64,000 bases of DNA from Haliclystus octoradiatus (Eukaryota > Cnidaria > Staurozoa > Stauromedusae > Haliclystidae). Below the pieces are notes generated by a model that ran no database searches, was not told where the DNA came from, and saw only the letters and a program-made list of their open reading frames with translations. The stretch covers positions 18,073,344-18,137,343 of the forward strand of contig OU744449.1 of NCBI GenBank assembly GCA_916610825.1, written 5' to 3'. Shown piece after piece: positions 11,701-26,500 of this stretch. The first letter of the stretch is position 1, and each line of letters opens with the position of its first letter. Made by a program: the position numbers and the translations under genes.

Positions 11701-14700
11701 CATAGTAGTCCTTAGCAACTCTCCCTGTTACGTCAGCAGGCACGACCTATCATCATTATAATAAAGGGTCAACAAAGCAAATATATCTTGTGTCGTTAAT
11801 AATTATGATCTAACTGGCACAAATGGTGACCATGACGTGATTAATATTACAACGCAGTCTTGAAGTTCCAACGATGCCGCTTCAGTCGATGGACCAACTC
11901 AACGATTTCGCCTGAAGAAAGCCAATATACGAAGAGTTAATAGTTGCATCCATGCTGTATGTAATGTACTAGTACCTAATTTTAACTCTACGTCTCAGAA
12001 TATTTTATATGGCATTTATTTCATGAAGGACATTTTATGATAACACACAGGCTCTACTGTCTCTAATGTATGTGACATACTGCATTATTCTCCCTGGATT
12101 GTCTACTGTACTACAATATGTATCTCACCAAGTCAATATAACTCTGGATCATTCAAATTTAGTACTATCCAAATGGTCAACCAAACAAATATATCTTGTG
12201 TGTCGTTATTAATTATGATGTAACTGGTACATCCTCACAAAACATGTTCATGGTGCATAAAGTAGAAACTATGCATTGTTTTCAATCTAGCCTCCAGTGT
12301 TTAAATTCAAACTATAATTCAAGATATTTAAAGAGGAACAGTTATTAAATTTCTCACGTTTTCAAAACAAAACATAACGAGAGAGGAAGAAGCACAATGT
12401 AAACATCTGGCTATAAAATATTCGTTCGAAGCAGAGCACTCTGTTGATTTCTCTTGATAGTTGAATTATCAAAGGCAAATTTATTAAGCAAAAGACAGCA
12501 AATAAATCCATTCGATTTTGAAAATAATTATCAACTTCTCATCCAACATTTACCATACTGTCTTCGGGTCTTTCCCAAGCTATATTAACTCCTTTTTCAT
12601 TCACGGCACTTGTAAAACTGTGTGAAACCAGGTGTGAGCCGGTCATTGCAAGCACATAGTGATGGTTGACTGGAATAGTGATAATCAGCAGAAGGATGAC
12701 ACCGCGATGCGGTGAAACTCATGTCACTTTACACAAGAGGAATCATAATTCCTTGTCATTCAAATTATTATGAGGGTCATCAATAAATGAAAATCACAAC
12801 GACGGCGCGTGAATTTCAAAATCAATGTAATCGCGATTTAAAACTAAAAATTAGCATCCCAGCGGCACGCCTGGAGCTCTCTGTGGCTATAGATCGAGGC
12901 AACTTTACAATACAAGATGTAAACTCGGTTTGCGGCATTACGATCAGTCAAAATAGAAATGTGTTCAAATGGCGTTAGCAGTGCTCTTGTTTGATTTTCC
13001 ATACAAGTCTTGCCTAAAGTTTTATTTTATTATCAAAGAATTCTGGGGTTAAAGACTTCAAAGATCAATGAAAATAATTGATATGGCTTATATGTTCTTT
13101 TCCAATGGGACAACAACCAATTACAGCGTTTGCAAAGTTGAAAACAATATCGCCAATAAAAGCAATCCCAGTGAGTATTAATAAATTAATTTATTAGGCA
13201 TGAACTAATTATGATACATAAATGATAATGTGATTCTCACTCTTCCGATGAACGACCGTAAATGCTTATTACGGAATATAAACTATTACTTCCTTATTCA
13301 TGCCCTATAGCCCATATAACAAGTACTAGCACAAGGAGGATTGGCTCAGATGGCAGAGCAACAGTTCTTCAGACCGGATCATATCTGATCGAATGTGGTT
13401 CAAATCCCCCGAAGGTCAACTCAGCCTTGACTTTATCTAAAACATCAAATCAGCACCATCTTCAGAAGATGGATGGAATGGTCCAGAGAAAATTGCATTG
13501 TGGGTAGCTGCGGCGCATCGTTGCGCATTGACAATCGAGACCTATCTACCATGAAATCTGTTAAAATTGATCTGCAGTATTGCTGCTGAGATCAATAAAG
13601 AGCGTTTAAAATCATTTGTCTCAGCGATTAAAGCCATTCCTCTAGAAATAGAGGAGTGATACGGGTGCCTTTGTTAGGGCGACATCGTCTACATAACTTT
13701 TTTTTAACTAATACACTATTTACTATGCGCTCTCGTCACATCAATATTAAACTTATATTACCTTTATTTAGAGAAAAATACAGCGCTTTTTAGCCCTGTG
13801 AATGCATCCACAAAAAGACTGGTGGTAAGATAAAACATTTTTCTAGGCTGATTTCATTTTACCCAATTGTTTGTGCTACTTAGCTGCAAAGCCTTCAGTA
13901 TGTGTGTAACATGTTTATTACTCTATTGTGTTAAAATGTGTTAACCTAATGAGCCAAACCTGTCGAAAAGAAAATCGAACCTAAGTCGATTTACATAAAT
14001 GTACCTATTTTCTAATTTTCCTCAGCGATGCTAATCATTCTGTAAATTTCAGATATGACAACTTTCAGATTTTTAGCGGATTTCAGACTATTTCTGCCTT
14101 GAGAACTCTAGTTATAGCCTTTGCCAATTGGAGTATATGACTTGACAAGTAACCTAATAATACTTAATTTCAGACTATTGAAATTTTAATTCTCATGTCT
14201 GAAATATGCAATTATGCATGCATATTAATTGTAAGCAATACTTGTACATTTTCTTGTTCTGGTTTGACAGAGTTTGCATGAGAGACACTCGCACCAGCAG
14301 CTTTTACGTGCCTCATTCTAATTTATCATTTAAGGCTTAAGATTTAAAAGTCTTTCAAACACAAATCTGAGTTAGACTATCTTGGTTCTGTTATAATATC
14401 TTGATGACAAGAATGCCCACTTTTATCGTTTCATTAAGCTGCCATTCTAATTATAGGGAGTCAATCAAGCTAAAATCAAATTTTTTAGCCAAATGCTTTC
14501 GGTTCTTCCATGTAATTACTATAACTGACTATAAATCATGCTAAATATTTCTTTACGCTGTTTTATACATAATGAACTTGAATTGACATGATTGTCTTTA
14601 TTACTTTGCAGGGGCAAGAAAGTAGATATGATATTCTCTATGGTATCCTCTCCTCCAGTTCCTATATTTTGGACACCATTCATCGGCATATTATCAAACC

Positions 14701-17700
14701 CTCCTTCGCCAGCCTCGAATGCTTTGCCAGGTGTTATGCCAGATGAAAATGGACTTTGATCAATAATCTATAACTATTTCATCTAAGCTCACTATTCAAC
14801 TTTTTCATGCGTTATGCTGCATTGTATTTCCTGTTCATTTCATCTGTTCATTGAATAACATCAAACATTTAACTTTGTATACCTTTGTTGTTGATTAGAT
14901 TTACTCTTCCCGAAATGTTCATGAACGTTAAATAGCATCAATAATGAACTGTTCATGAACAATTCATGAACGGTTCGTGATAGTTAATGGCCCAATTTTT
15001 CATGAACCTAACGGAGTTCACGAACTACATAAAAGTACGTATTCATTAAAGTTTATGAACAATTCATGAACTTTTGCAAATAACTAATTTTCCATGTTCA
15101 TGAACTCCACGACATGAAATTCATGAAAAATTGGGCCACTTAACGTTCACGAACCGTTCATGAACGGTTCATGAAATTTTCACAGGAGTGGTACTAAAGC
15201 ACAGCGCGGTTGAGTTGACGTAAACATAACGACCAACATTTTTGAATGGTTTTTTATGAATTTTTCAAAACTCGAAAGCAAATCAAGCGAGCGACAGAGA
15301 AAATATTATCAGAAAAAGAAGAGAGTTTATTAACTTGCTAATTCATTATTCCCAAATAATTGAACTGGAAAATTATTTTAAATTCCTTAGATATCCTGCA
15401 AATATTTTAAATCAATTTTTAGCCCATTTTAATTTAGTTACTTTATCAATTTAATTAAACCTCATAAAAAGGACCCCGTTGCCACTATTTTACTCCCTTT
15501 AAGCATCAATCATCCGATGATTTTTTACGCAAGGACAGGATGGATTTGTCGAAAAATTAATACCAATGTTAGAGTTATTTTCAAAAGTAAGAACATTATA
15601 GATACTCTTCGGCACCGTGAACCAAAACCTTCATTATTAACTCGACAATCCGTAGTATATTATTACTAGTGTGACTTGTGTAACACAAGCTATGTCAGCT
15701 ACACACGTCAGCACCTCAATATACGGATTGAACAGCACAATAATGCAGACATTGGAAAGCATAGAAAAGCCCACAGTGCAGGAGCCGGCATTAGCCGCAA
15801 TTCCCACATTCTCAAGCATTGTCACACCAAACAATATTGTTTAATATACGAAATGCTTTTCATCAGGGAATTGAAACAAAGCCTGAACAAGCAATCAGAC
15901 TCTATGAGGGTAAAATTATTTTGAACATTTTGTTTTGCCAAGTCTAAATAATCCCTTGATATTTATCCTGCTTGGTCATTCCTTGTTGAATAGAAGCTAA
16001 AAACGTCAAAGACTGCGCTTAGACAAACAATCTCCACATGTATAGCAAATCTTTCTTTAATTCTATATATATATAAAAAAAAGTATCCTAATGTACAAAT
16101 CTCACGGATCGTTATCTAATGACTGTTGTTCCAAACGTTAACTCTTCTACTGATTATACATTCTGTTTTAAGTCTATTTATTTATGTTTAATACATGATT
16201 CAACAATTTAATATCTGGTCAGCTAAGCAAAACATAATTAGAGGCTACGTCATAATTCTAAAACTATACATTGAATGGTCTAGGTAATCACATGTTATTG
16301 TTTACAAGTTTGTTTACATTACGTTTACTCATGCATATATAATTATAGTGTTAACGTAATGTTCTAAATCTAAATCTTTAACCTAATATTTATAATAATC
16401 GAATGATGTAACTCTTAATTTACAAGTACATATCTATCAATCTAATAACACTAAGGGTAACATAATAGGTATCTTCATCAATCAAACACATTCTAGATAC
16501 GTTTAATTCATTCCTTCTGAAATGTCTATAATTATCCATAATTATAATTTTACTTTTAACTTGAAAATGGCTGATGTTGATAGCCGAAACTTTGTTCAAA
16601 CTAGTAAAAATCCGTTATTGTTACCACTGAATTTTATACTGAAGTGTTTCTCTAAGAGGATATCTTTAGAATAATAAAACAATTATTGAATACGGCCTAG
16701 CATAATATTGAGAATAATTCAGTTCTCGGTCGAAGTTATCTGCCTCAGCATGACCTAATCAAAATATGTAAATTCACGACTTCAAGTTAGACTTAGTTCT
16801 AATTATATTATCTTGGTAATATTCATATGAAAATTTTCTAATGAATATAAATTAATATCAATTCCGAGATAGTGTTAAATTGATGGAATTACTTTCATCT
16901 ACGATATTATTTTATACAGCTTCAAGGTAAGCTCATTAATCAAAACAAAACAAAACCACACTCAAAAACAAGTTTAATCCAGTCATGGCTTGCACTTCGA
17001 TAATTACGCTATTGATAAGAATTTCCAAGTTTACCAGAAATTTTAAAAATCCGTAGTTATAGTAAATTCGTAAGAAAGTCAAAACGATGAGCAAATAATG
17101 GTAGCTTTAACAAAGCAATTGGTGAACAATTTTTACATATAGATTTATGTATAGCTCACAAGGCAATCTACGAGAAAATTGAAGGAAAAGTGGCAAGGTC
17201 TCGTGATGTTCTGATGCCTTCTCGTTCTCCTCGTTTTAGTGCTGTCTATTGTGCAATAGAAGCTGCGAGCAATGGTTAAGTGTACTGATTGATGCATGTT
17301 CAACAATTGGATTCATTTACGAAGCTATATTTATTCTTTCTCCATTTTCTGATTTCTCAATGTAGGTCGAGGTGCCATCCGAAGAAACAACATATTGGTG
17401 CAGTGCACATAAATTACCAGATATTGGTGGAAAGAAGCATATCATAGAGGTATTTTTAGCATATCACGATTATCACATAAGCCCCGACGCAATATCATGC
17501 AATTAGACATTCTTCTGGGCTGATATACAAACAATCAGGAAGACAGGTCTGATATTCATCATCATCATTATTTACATTTATTTACAAATATCTGATAAGC
17601 TTAATAAATTGACAACAGGATAAAAACGTTTTTGACGATGTCAGTACTACGACAAAAGTTAATAATCGTTGAAAATAATGTTAATCAGGTTATGAAATTT

Positions 17701-20700
17701 GGAGATTAGCTTTTTATGTGGATGATATTTCATTGTATTTATTATTCGAATGTAATGCTGATCGCAGATCGTTTTCTGTCAATTTAATGTCACAGTTAAT
17801 ATTACGGCTGAACCCCAACAATGAACAAAATGGCATCAGAAAAAAATACAAAATGAAATTCTGAGGACTTTTGAAGAAGCAAGAGTTTATTTTAATGTAT
17901 TTACACCTTTCACTGTAAAATTCACAAGCACATCTAGTGAGCTAATCAGAACCTGTGTCCCAAACGGTATCACTGCTATGTAGAGATCCTGCACATGAAA
18001 GGGTACACAGGTGGTCAAAAAACTAAAGCTTCTCCGAAAAATATTCCATGCAAAGCTTCATTCTCATAAGACAATGTTTAGGTGTGGCGCAGCGATCATC
18101 GATTTTGTGAGATTCATTACAATTTGGTACGCACTAATCTCTGTTAAACAGTAGGAGTTAGGGGCCATAACATGTGTCAATTACGATTTTCACAGATTCG
18201 CAATATATTGCAATATTGTCAAAATTATCGTTCAGACTGCCATTTTCTAACGACTAAATGCAAAAAGCAATATTTTAACACCACCAAGTACAATATAAAC
18301 AAGTATTACAGATATTATTGAATCCACATAGTTACTATAACAGTATCTGTTTGTTTAAATAATATTAACATGTTTTGAGAAGAAAATCAGGAAATGACGT
18401 CACTATCACAAGTATTAAAAGTAGCGTTTTCAAAAATTTGTTAAAATTCAACTGGTAAACGGATATTCGCCATTTGCACTGTGTTATCGTAATAAGCATG
18501 CGAAGTTTTGACGACAGATAGTCATTTCGATAATTGTTTTGCGAGTAAATGGTATATTAACTCCAAATGTTCAGACATGGGTTAAGCTGATTCCATCCTT
18601 CCATAGCCTGCGTATTCCGCACAATCAGACGAACGAGTTTATCTACATTAAAATGGTAGAAGACATATATCTTCAAGGTATATTATATCGCTTCGGAATT
18701 TGCCTACGTATTCATAATCAATAAATAATCACGAATCAATCACAACCCAAAAACTTTGTCGTAGTAAAAAAAGTAATTTTGAAGCCGTAGCCCAACGCTC
18801 TCAACTAGAATCGAAAAAAGCCCAACAGTCGGCGCTCTAGAAGTTTATTTTTACAACTTCATTCAGTCTGCAGCATGTATTTATGATTTTGAGCTGCAGT
18901 CTTGCACGCACACATTTTACAGTAAAACTTTAAAGATTTTAGAAGTTTAGATGTAAATCGATTTGTTCCGAAAGAAAGACGACATGATACTAATGAATTA
19001 AACCAAAGGTTATCCGGCGTCCCGGGTGTTTGTTTTTATCTACTTAATTGATAAGATGATTTCGAAACAATGCCTGATCGTTGATATAGACTGTAGAGAA
19101 TTAATATCAATACGGTTTAATGTATGAATATAAATTTATGACCATTTATTTTCCGCAAATCAGGGCATTGATCAATTGGTATGTTTAATTGCGATTTTGC
19201 CAAGCTATTTCCATATTGTGATTGTAGAATAATATTATTGAATTTTACGTATCTATAATTACTTTTATGTGCTTTACAGTAATTTATGAATACTTTTTCA
19301 TATAATTACATGATAATTGTGAAGCGAACTTCAAGTGAAGAAACTGCACGTAATAAGGGCTAGCCATACATGCGCAATGCGCGTGCTATAAAGACTAGTT
19401 CTGCAACTGTTGATATGTTCACAACGCCCACTTATAATTTTAAACAAGTTTGATAGTAGTTTTGTATGTTATAATGAGCTGTTTTTAATTTCTATCAATA
19501 TAGATTGCCCCTATCATTCAACCAGGGCATGAGTCTCTTGTTCATCACATCTTATTATACCAGTGCAAGTATAACTTTAATGATTCGTACAGCAACTCAA
19601 GTGAAATCTGTTACACTAGAAACATGCCTCCACCTCTAAGTGAATGTGCTGGCGTTAGTACCATGTTTGCATGGGCCATTGGTTCAAAGGTAAATTCATA
19701 GAGGTATAAGTACTAGAGCGCGAACCACGTGACTTCTCTTTGAAGGCAGATGTCTCCACGGCGGCCATTTTGTTGGAGGATAAAATCTTCGAATTTAATG
19801 CACAATTCAAAGGAGTTTTCGGAATTGTTTTTACGTTTATGCTATCCTAGGCAACGTGGTTTAATTTTGAAAAATTGAGACACTGTACCATTGGCATGTG
19901 ACATGAATTGATTTTTCTAAATGAAAGATTTTTAACTTTTTGAAGCACAAGTAATTTTGATCAGTGTTTTTCGTGGATATGTTACTCACACGAAGAAGAT
20001 ACAGGAATATTATTCCGTAAATTTTCAACAACAGATAGTTTTGAATCAAGCATAGACATTTGTTTCTTGGTTGTTTTGGGTTTCAACTATTTGCTGACAA
20101 GTTTGAACAATCAAATTGTTGAAGGTATGATTTATTACGAATTATTATCGGCGACTTTATTTACCTTCAGCTTTTGTTCACACGACAATACCATGTAAAA
20201 TGTTGTCCAAACATAAATATGTTTCAAATAATCAGTTAAAAATAATTTCCATGGGGGATTCAACCGTTGTTAACCAGTTTTCGAAAGGAGTAAAACTTTC
20301 TCTACTCAAAACAGCTGATCTTTTGTTTTATTTATTTCTCGCCAAAGCTGCCTACACGTCACGACGCCATTGTTTTTCCCTCCAAGAAAATGGCAGAAGT
20401 CGGCGACAGGGGAGGTCACGTGGTTAGCGCTCTATATCTCATACCTCTATGGGTAAATTACAGTCATATAAACGAATCAGTAATACACGTGTAATCTATA
20501 TAAAGGTTGAGCTAGAACCGCATCTTCCACAGTGGCTGATTCAAAATATCCTTCAATATTAACCAAAGGACAATTTTTATAATGACTCCCATTACTCCCA
20601 TTAAGACAATCAACCTTTTCATATAGTTTTATTATAGTCAACCACGTCGTTATTGGTGAAAACTGATAGGTAGCAAACGTGTTGAAGTGAATTTCCTTTT

Positions 20701-23476
20701 CTTGTCTATTCCCCATCTATTCATTTAGATGTTTAATCGAAACGGAAAATATTTTGGTGCGGTAGTAAACAATGAAAAGGTAAATCTAGATATGATTTGT
20801 GTCTTATTCGAAATTGGAGCGTTTACTTACTCTCGTGCAATTCCAATGTCTGCTTGTGTATAGACAGACAGGAAAATAGCAGCATAAAACTCAACATATT
20901 TCTCTGTTCACTGCTTAGTTACAGCCAAGAAAGCTGGTTCAAACTCTAACCAATCATTCCCCGTGCCATACAAAGCTGCAGTACATCCATTCCCTTCTTT
21001 CTGATAAGATTACGGAATAATTAAGGATTTTATCAAGTGAGTTATTCTTGTAGTAACCTAAATCTTTATTACAGAATTTTAAGATGCCTGAAAATGTTGG
21101 CTTACCTATTGGTGGACCAGAGTCGTCAAAGTATTACGTCATGGAAGTTCATTATGACAATCCATCTAAACGGACAGGTTAGACTCACAGAATCAAAACG
21201 ATTTATATTTTCAAATGATACGTTGTAGTGCTTTTTAAAAATTCATTATCACATTTATCAAATATATTTTTATGCATTTATTATCACACTCAAATTTCAT
21301 CTAAAAGATATTGTACAAACAAAAAGATACCAAACTTGCTAATAATTAACAAATGTTAATAAATAATAACACAAAAACGGATAGACCATCACTTTGATAC
21401 TCACTCAGACGATGAACAACGCCATTGACAATTTTTCTAAACAAGTATCCAGTTGAACTCGAATGAGTAAAAAAGAGAAACGGTGCAAGAAGTTCAGCAG
21501 TAATAGCCAATACTGTATAACTTTGTTTTCTTAACGGGTTAAAACTGATCACACATGGTTTTAATAACAGGGTACAATATGAATTACACAATCAAAATAT
21601 ACCATATAGTAATATTTCTATTTACAGAACTTGCGTTTACGTTTCTAGTTTTAAAATGTTCGGATTGCTTGATAGCAAGCAATAAATTATTGTCCCAACC
21701 GTATTAATCTTGCCTGAAGAACCTCGTACGCCCCGGTCTGTGATATACGTTCTGGATTCATAGATAGCCTTCTTCTGGTGGTACATTGTTGTCTGTTATT
21801 TGTTGAAATTTGATGTTTCTACACCTCAGTCAAGTTGCTCCGCCCCTCACCTGCGAAATTTCAATATATAAACTATACTCAGAATGATGACCAGTGGATG
21901 ATGATCATGGATGATCAGCCATTTATTTTTAATAATAATCGAGATATCAACAATTACCAAATGGTGGGGCACTTAATAAATAGTTAGCCCCCCATTTTCC
22001 CTACCGCCTACGAGGTTGAAAATAGGCTTAAAAGAATGATCAAGTTACGATCATTCATAACCAAAAAGGTTTTATCGCATTATCATCGAGATATTGCCAA
22101 TTATCAAATGGGTGAACCAAATTGACAAATAGATAGCTCCAAAATTTTCTCAACCGCATACAAGGTTGATCGGCTTAAAAGAATGATGAACCGATGATCA
22201 GGCGATTCTCTGTATAGCCGTATATGTAGCTCTGGAAGATTTGGCGCCTAGAATGCGAGAACATGATCGACTCCACACATCCTTATAGAAGGGCAATTAA
22301 ACTTCCAGGTTTTCCAGTTATCATTGGTGATAAATACATCACTGATCCACGACTCGTGGTTGCATAAATAAGTAAATCTCTTGGATGTGTTGCAAGTGCC
22401 ATTACAATAGATACAATAGCATATATTAGGTACCTCTCAGCTCATAAATAAGCTTTGTAACAGAGGTAAAATTCAGATGAAGAAGAATTTCTGAGAACAC
22501 TCTCTTACACAGTTACCAGAACTTGCAATAGTACACGAATTATAGATCTAACTAACGCTCACATGTTCCCAAAGTATTCGGGTGACTGAAAGGCAACTCC
22601 TCTTACAAGAATGTAGAAAATATTCTCCATCATATTTCTGATAACATATGAATAAAATTTCTGAAAGTGTCAAAGTGTTAGCAAGTGTCACTTTTTTAAT
22701 TGACATTGAGAACTATACGGCATTAAATAAGTAGGAACAATAGGGTAATCATATTTCATTTACTAATTATTCTAGGTAAGTGTTGGAAGCATCCCAAGCA
22801 TTTAATTTCGATTGATTATCATTTCAATACTATAATAACACAGACAAGAAGCTATACGAAACACCCTGCATAAAATATATATTCGAAAAATAATAAAAAT
22901 GAAAACATTTTTTGGGGATTAAATATTTATCAAGTTGACCCCCTGTTTGATAATTTGCAATATCTCGATGATCATTGATGATAATACGATCAAATATTTT
23001 GATATGAATGATCATCGCGTGATAATTCTTTCAAGCCCATTTTCAACTTTTTAGACGGTAGTAAAAATTTTTGGGGGCTAAATATTTGTCAAATTGCTCC
23101 CTTCCCTCATTCGATGATTGGCGAAATCCAGATGATCATGGATAATAATGCAATAAAACGTTTTGATCATGAATGATCATTGCGTGATCATTCTTTTAAT
23201 TCTATTTTCAATCGTGTATAGACTGTAGGGAAAAATTGGGGGGCTGACTATTTGTCAAGTTTGCCCCCCCCCTCCGCCTTGATAATTGGTATATTTCTAT
23301 GATAATTGATGATCATAAAAAATAAATAGCTGGTCATCATTCTGAGCATAGTTTAGATCAAAATTTCACGGGTGGGGGAGTCAATTTGAATCTGTTTTGG
23401 CTAAGTCTCGGTGTCTTTCTGTCAATAATCTTCTCTTCCCTGTTGTTGCTTGTTGGTGTTTCTACCGTTTAAGGGC

Positions 23477-23536
<60 letters not shown>

Positions 23537-26500
23537 TATAATATATATTTGGAATAAGTAAGTTCTTAGAAACATGGGAGCGTTTTCATTACAAAATTCG
23601 TCACATATAAAAGCATCTGTGTCATATACCAGAGTGCTCAAGCTGCTGAAGTATAAATAGTATAGACACATCTATAATATAATTGTAATATCATATATAT
23701 GCAACAAATATAGAGGAAAATACTCAAGGATTTAAATGTCACATGATTCCACATGCTCAAAAAAGAGTGTCAATACTACTGTTCGATTGACATTGCTATT
23801 ATGTATCTGAAACTTTTATCATCGGAGATTCAGTACTGGACCAATACTCACTGCTAGTATTTTCAATAGCTGTAGCATGACATTATATATAGATTAGAGC
23901 ATTATTCTTGTGAACAAAAGGCATGTCCGGCTGTGGAGTACATGCTAATTCATGCTGTTTACTTTTCACTTGTTTAGACTACGTGGACAGTTCTGGGCTG
24001 CGGTTTTACTACACTGATGTACGTATGCATGATGCTGGATTATTTGATACTGGTTCTGTCGTTGATAGAAGTTTAATGATTCCACCTGGGCGAAATGAAT
24101 GGAAATCAAGTGGTTATTGTACTAAAGAATGCAGTGCGGTAAGAATGGTTTCTTGTCATTGTTCCTCTGCTGAATGCAATCACGTTGGGCTCAGGCTGAA
24201 CTCAACATTGGGTTCATGCTGTACGCAACATGTGTTAGACTATAAGATTTTCAGTCTAATTCTATATCTAAGCTGTGTACGACCTTGCTCATACGCCATA
24301 CGCCGCTTTTCACATTTCCGAAGCTGCATTTTAACTACTTCTGTACTACTATTACTATTGTATTACTTCTACCGATGTGGGTGTGGAAAAACAACTACCA
24401 AATAGCAGCAGCTAGCAACTAATAACTTGATCTATTTCAATGATTTTCATCGCTTCAGTTTTATGAAAAATTTGCAAGTAGCAGCTGCCTATTACTTTAT
24501 GTGTTCTTTTTCTTAATACCGTGATTAATATCAAGTATTGCATTGAATCACATAAAATCACAGGAAGTTATTGTGATAATTTGTGACGATTGCAACAGAG
24601 ATTTCTCCACTATGAACCGTGGCTGGTTCTGCTAACATTCACTGCTGCATTCATGTCATTGTCCATGAAGAATAGGTTACAGCTTGATTTTTTATTACAA
24701 AGCTAGCCTCATTCCATCATGGATCTCATTTCCACGCGGTGAACTCCTCGCAGTGGATGGTCGTTGTGTATCTTGCTTGACTAATTTTGATTGAATTATT
24801 TGATTTTTAATCATAAAAGATACTGTAATAATAGTGTATATCAGCAAGTAGCGAATGGAATAGCTAATGCAAAATAAATAGGAATGATGACAATAAGGTT
24901 TCGATTTGGACTCTTATCAGCTGAGTTATTTAATGTTGAAAGTACAATATTTTAAAAATAGTGCTCCTTCGAAAGTCGGAACTCATGTCGAAATGACAAG
25001 AGAGCCCATTATGGAAAAATAACAAAGTCTAGACTCCAAAAAATCGTATTCTTTTTCTTGCAAAAAAGAAGTGGTCCACTTTCCAGAACAGATATGTCTA
25101 TATCTTTGGGACACCTTGTTGGCCATATATAAAGTAAGTAAGTAATGTAGACGGTGTTGCCCTACCGAAGGCACCCGTACCACTTCTCTATTTGTAGATT
25201 AATGGCTTTTTTCGCTGAGAGCAATGATTTTAAACGCTCTTTGTTGATCTCAGCCGCGACACTGCAGATCAATTTCAACAGATTTTATGGCAGATAGGTC
25301 TTGATTGTCAATGAGCAACGATGCGCTGCAGCTACTCACAATGCAATTCCCTTTGGACCATTCCATCCGCCATCCTCAGATGGTACTCATTTGATGTTTC
25401 AGATAAAGTCAAGGCTGAGTTGACCTTAGGGGGGATTTGAACCACAGTCGATCAGATATGATCCGATCTGAAGTTCGGTTGCTCTGCCATCTGAGCTAAT
25501 CCTCCTCTATATTTATATATGACTGAAATTGAATATGAATTGTGAAGTTTAGAAAAGTTTTAATATACTTCGATGGAGCTTTTCTTTCAAAAAGGTGTCA
25601 AAACACTGGATCAACGCGTGTCATGGAGCAAGGTTTGAGTCAGAGCCATCTATTTAAAAGAGTTGAGACACTCATGAATAGATGCCATTCACGTGATATT
25701 TGGACACTATTTTCGTACTTTCGGCACCAGGGTTCTTGTTCTTTTGGCACCAGGTTTCCTGTTGTAAGCGAAGTGCGCGGAAAATTACAACTTTTATCAC
25801 TGTAAACAAACGTAGGCTATTAAATTATTAATTGTTGTGTTAATAGACGAAATAGTAATCGAAATTAAAGTATTGTTTACTATTCCAACTGGGGACAAGA
25901 ACTAGAAAAAAGTTGTCTTTGACTGCAAAGAATAAGCGTAAGAGCGCAAGAGATGTAGTCCATACTCCACAAACTCCTTGTCCATTTAGCAATTCCAATA
26001 GCATTGATCTGATTTACTCTCGAGCAACATGCTGATGAGATCGATAACAAAGCATACATTGAAGTAAATCTTTATTCTTATTTTGAGAGTTCAGCAAATA
26101 AATATGGAGAAAGACAACTAATAAATGGTTATATTATTCTTGTTAAACGATCGCAAACCACTCCACACAGTTCCAAAATGGCTGAAAAAAGCACAACATT
26201 CTCTTGCACATGCACACTGCTGCTAAAAACGTGCTCGGGTCCAGGCCAAAAAATAAAAATGGCATGCGTGTCCCAACTCTTTCAAATAGATGGCTCTGTG
26301 TTGAGTACTTTAAGAGAGTCAAAATGGAAAAACTATTGTTGGTATTCCTATTTATTTAGCATGGGCTACTCGATTCCGGAAAAACGCTTCTTGGTTTCAT
26401 GTGCACTTTAAGAGCAATAATTGTTATGAAATCCTGATTTTCAAAAATATGTAGTATTTAGATGCTACGAGTGGTTAGTTGGAAGTTCCTATATAGTTGG

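Noticed and set aside
12787-12978. 63-codon open frame (+) in MOXD1-like intron 2
   Set aside because: No family resemblance, no splice sites in phase with the gene, no neighbours.
13335-13410. Functional tRNA gene
   Set aside because: The A and B boxes are present but the cloverleaf is poor, and an inverted copy shares a long non-tRNA body, so it is a SINE head.
9449-15180. Heat-shock element arrays
   Set aside because: ttcnngaa pairs recur, but the spacing between pairs is 3 bp or irregular rather than the required 2 bp, and they sit in an intron inside repeat clusters.
16569-16590. Hammerhead ribozyme core (ctgatgttgatagccgaaac)
   Set aside because: Resembles CUGAUGA...GAAA but has U where the core needs A, and the stem between pairs as ggct/agcc instead; kept only as a possible Penelope-like tail.
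23923-24405. 160-codon open frame (+) as a stand-alone gene
   Set aside because: Only 23978-24138 is coding, as MOXD1-like exon f; the rest reads through the donor gtaaga into intron.
24983-25805. Open frames around the second SINE and second hAT MITE
   Set aside because: They overlap SINE and MITE sequence; there is no similarity to proteins and no splice support.
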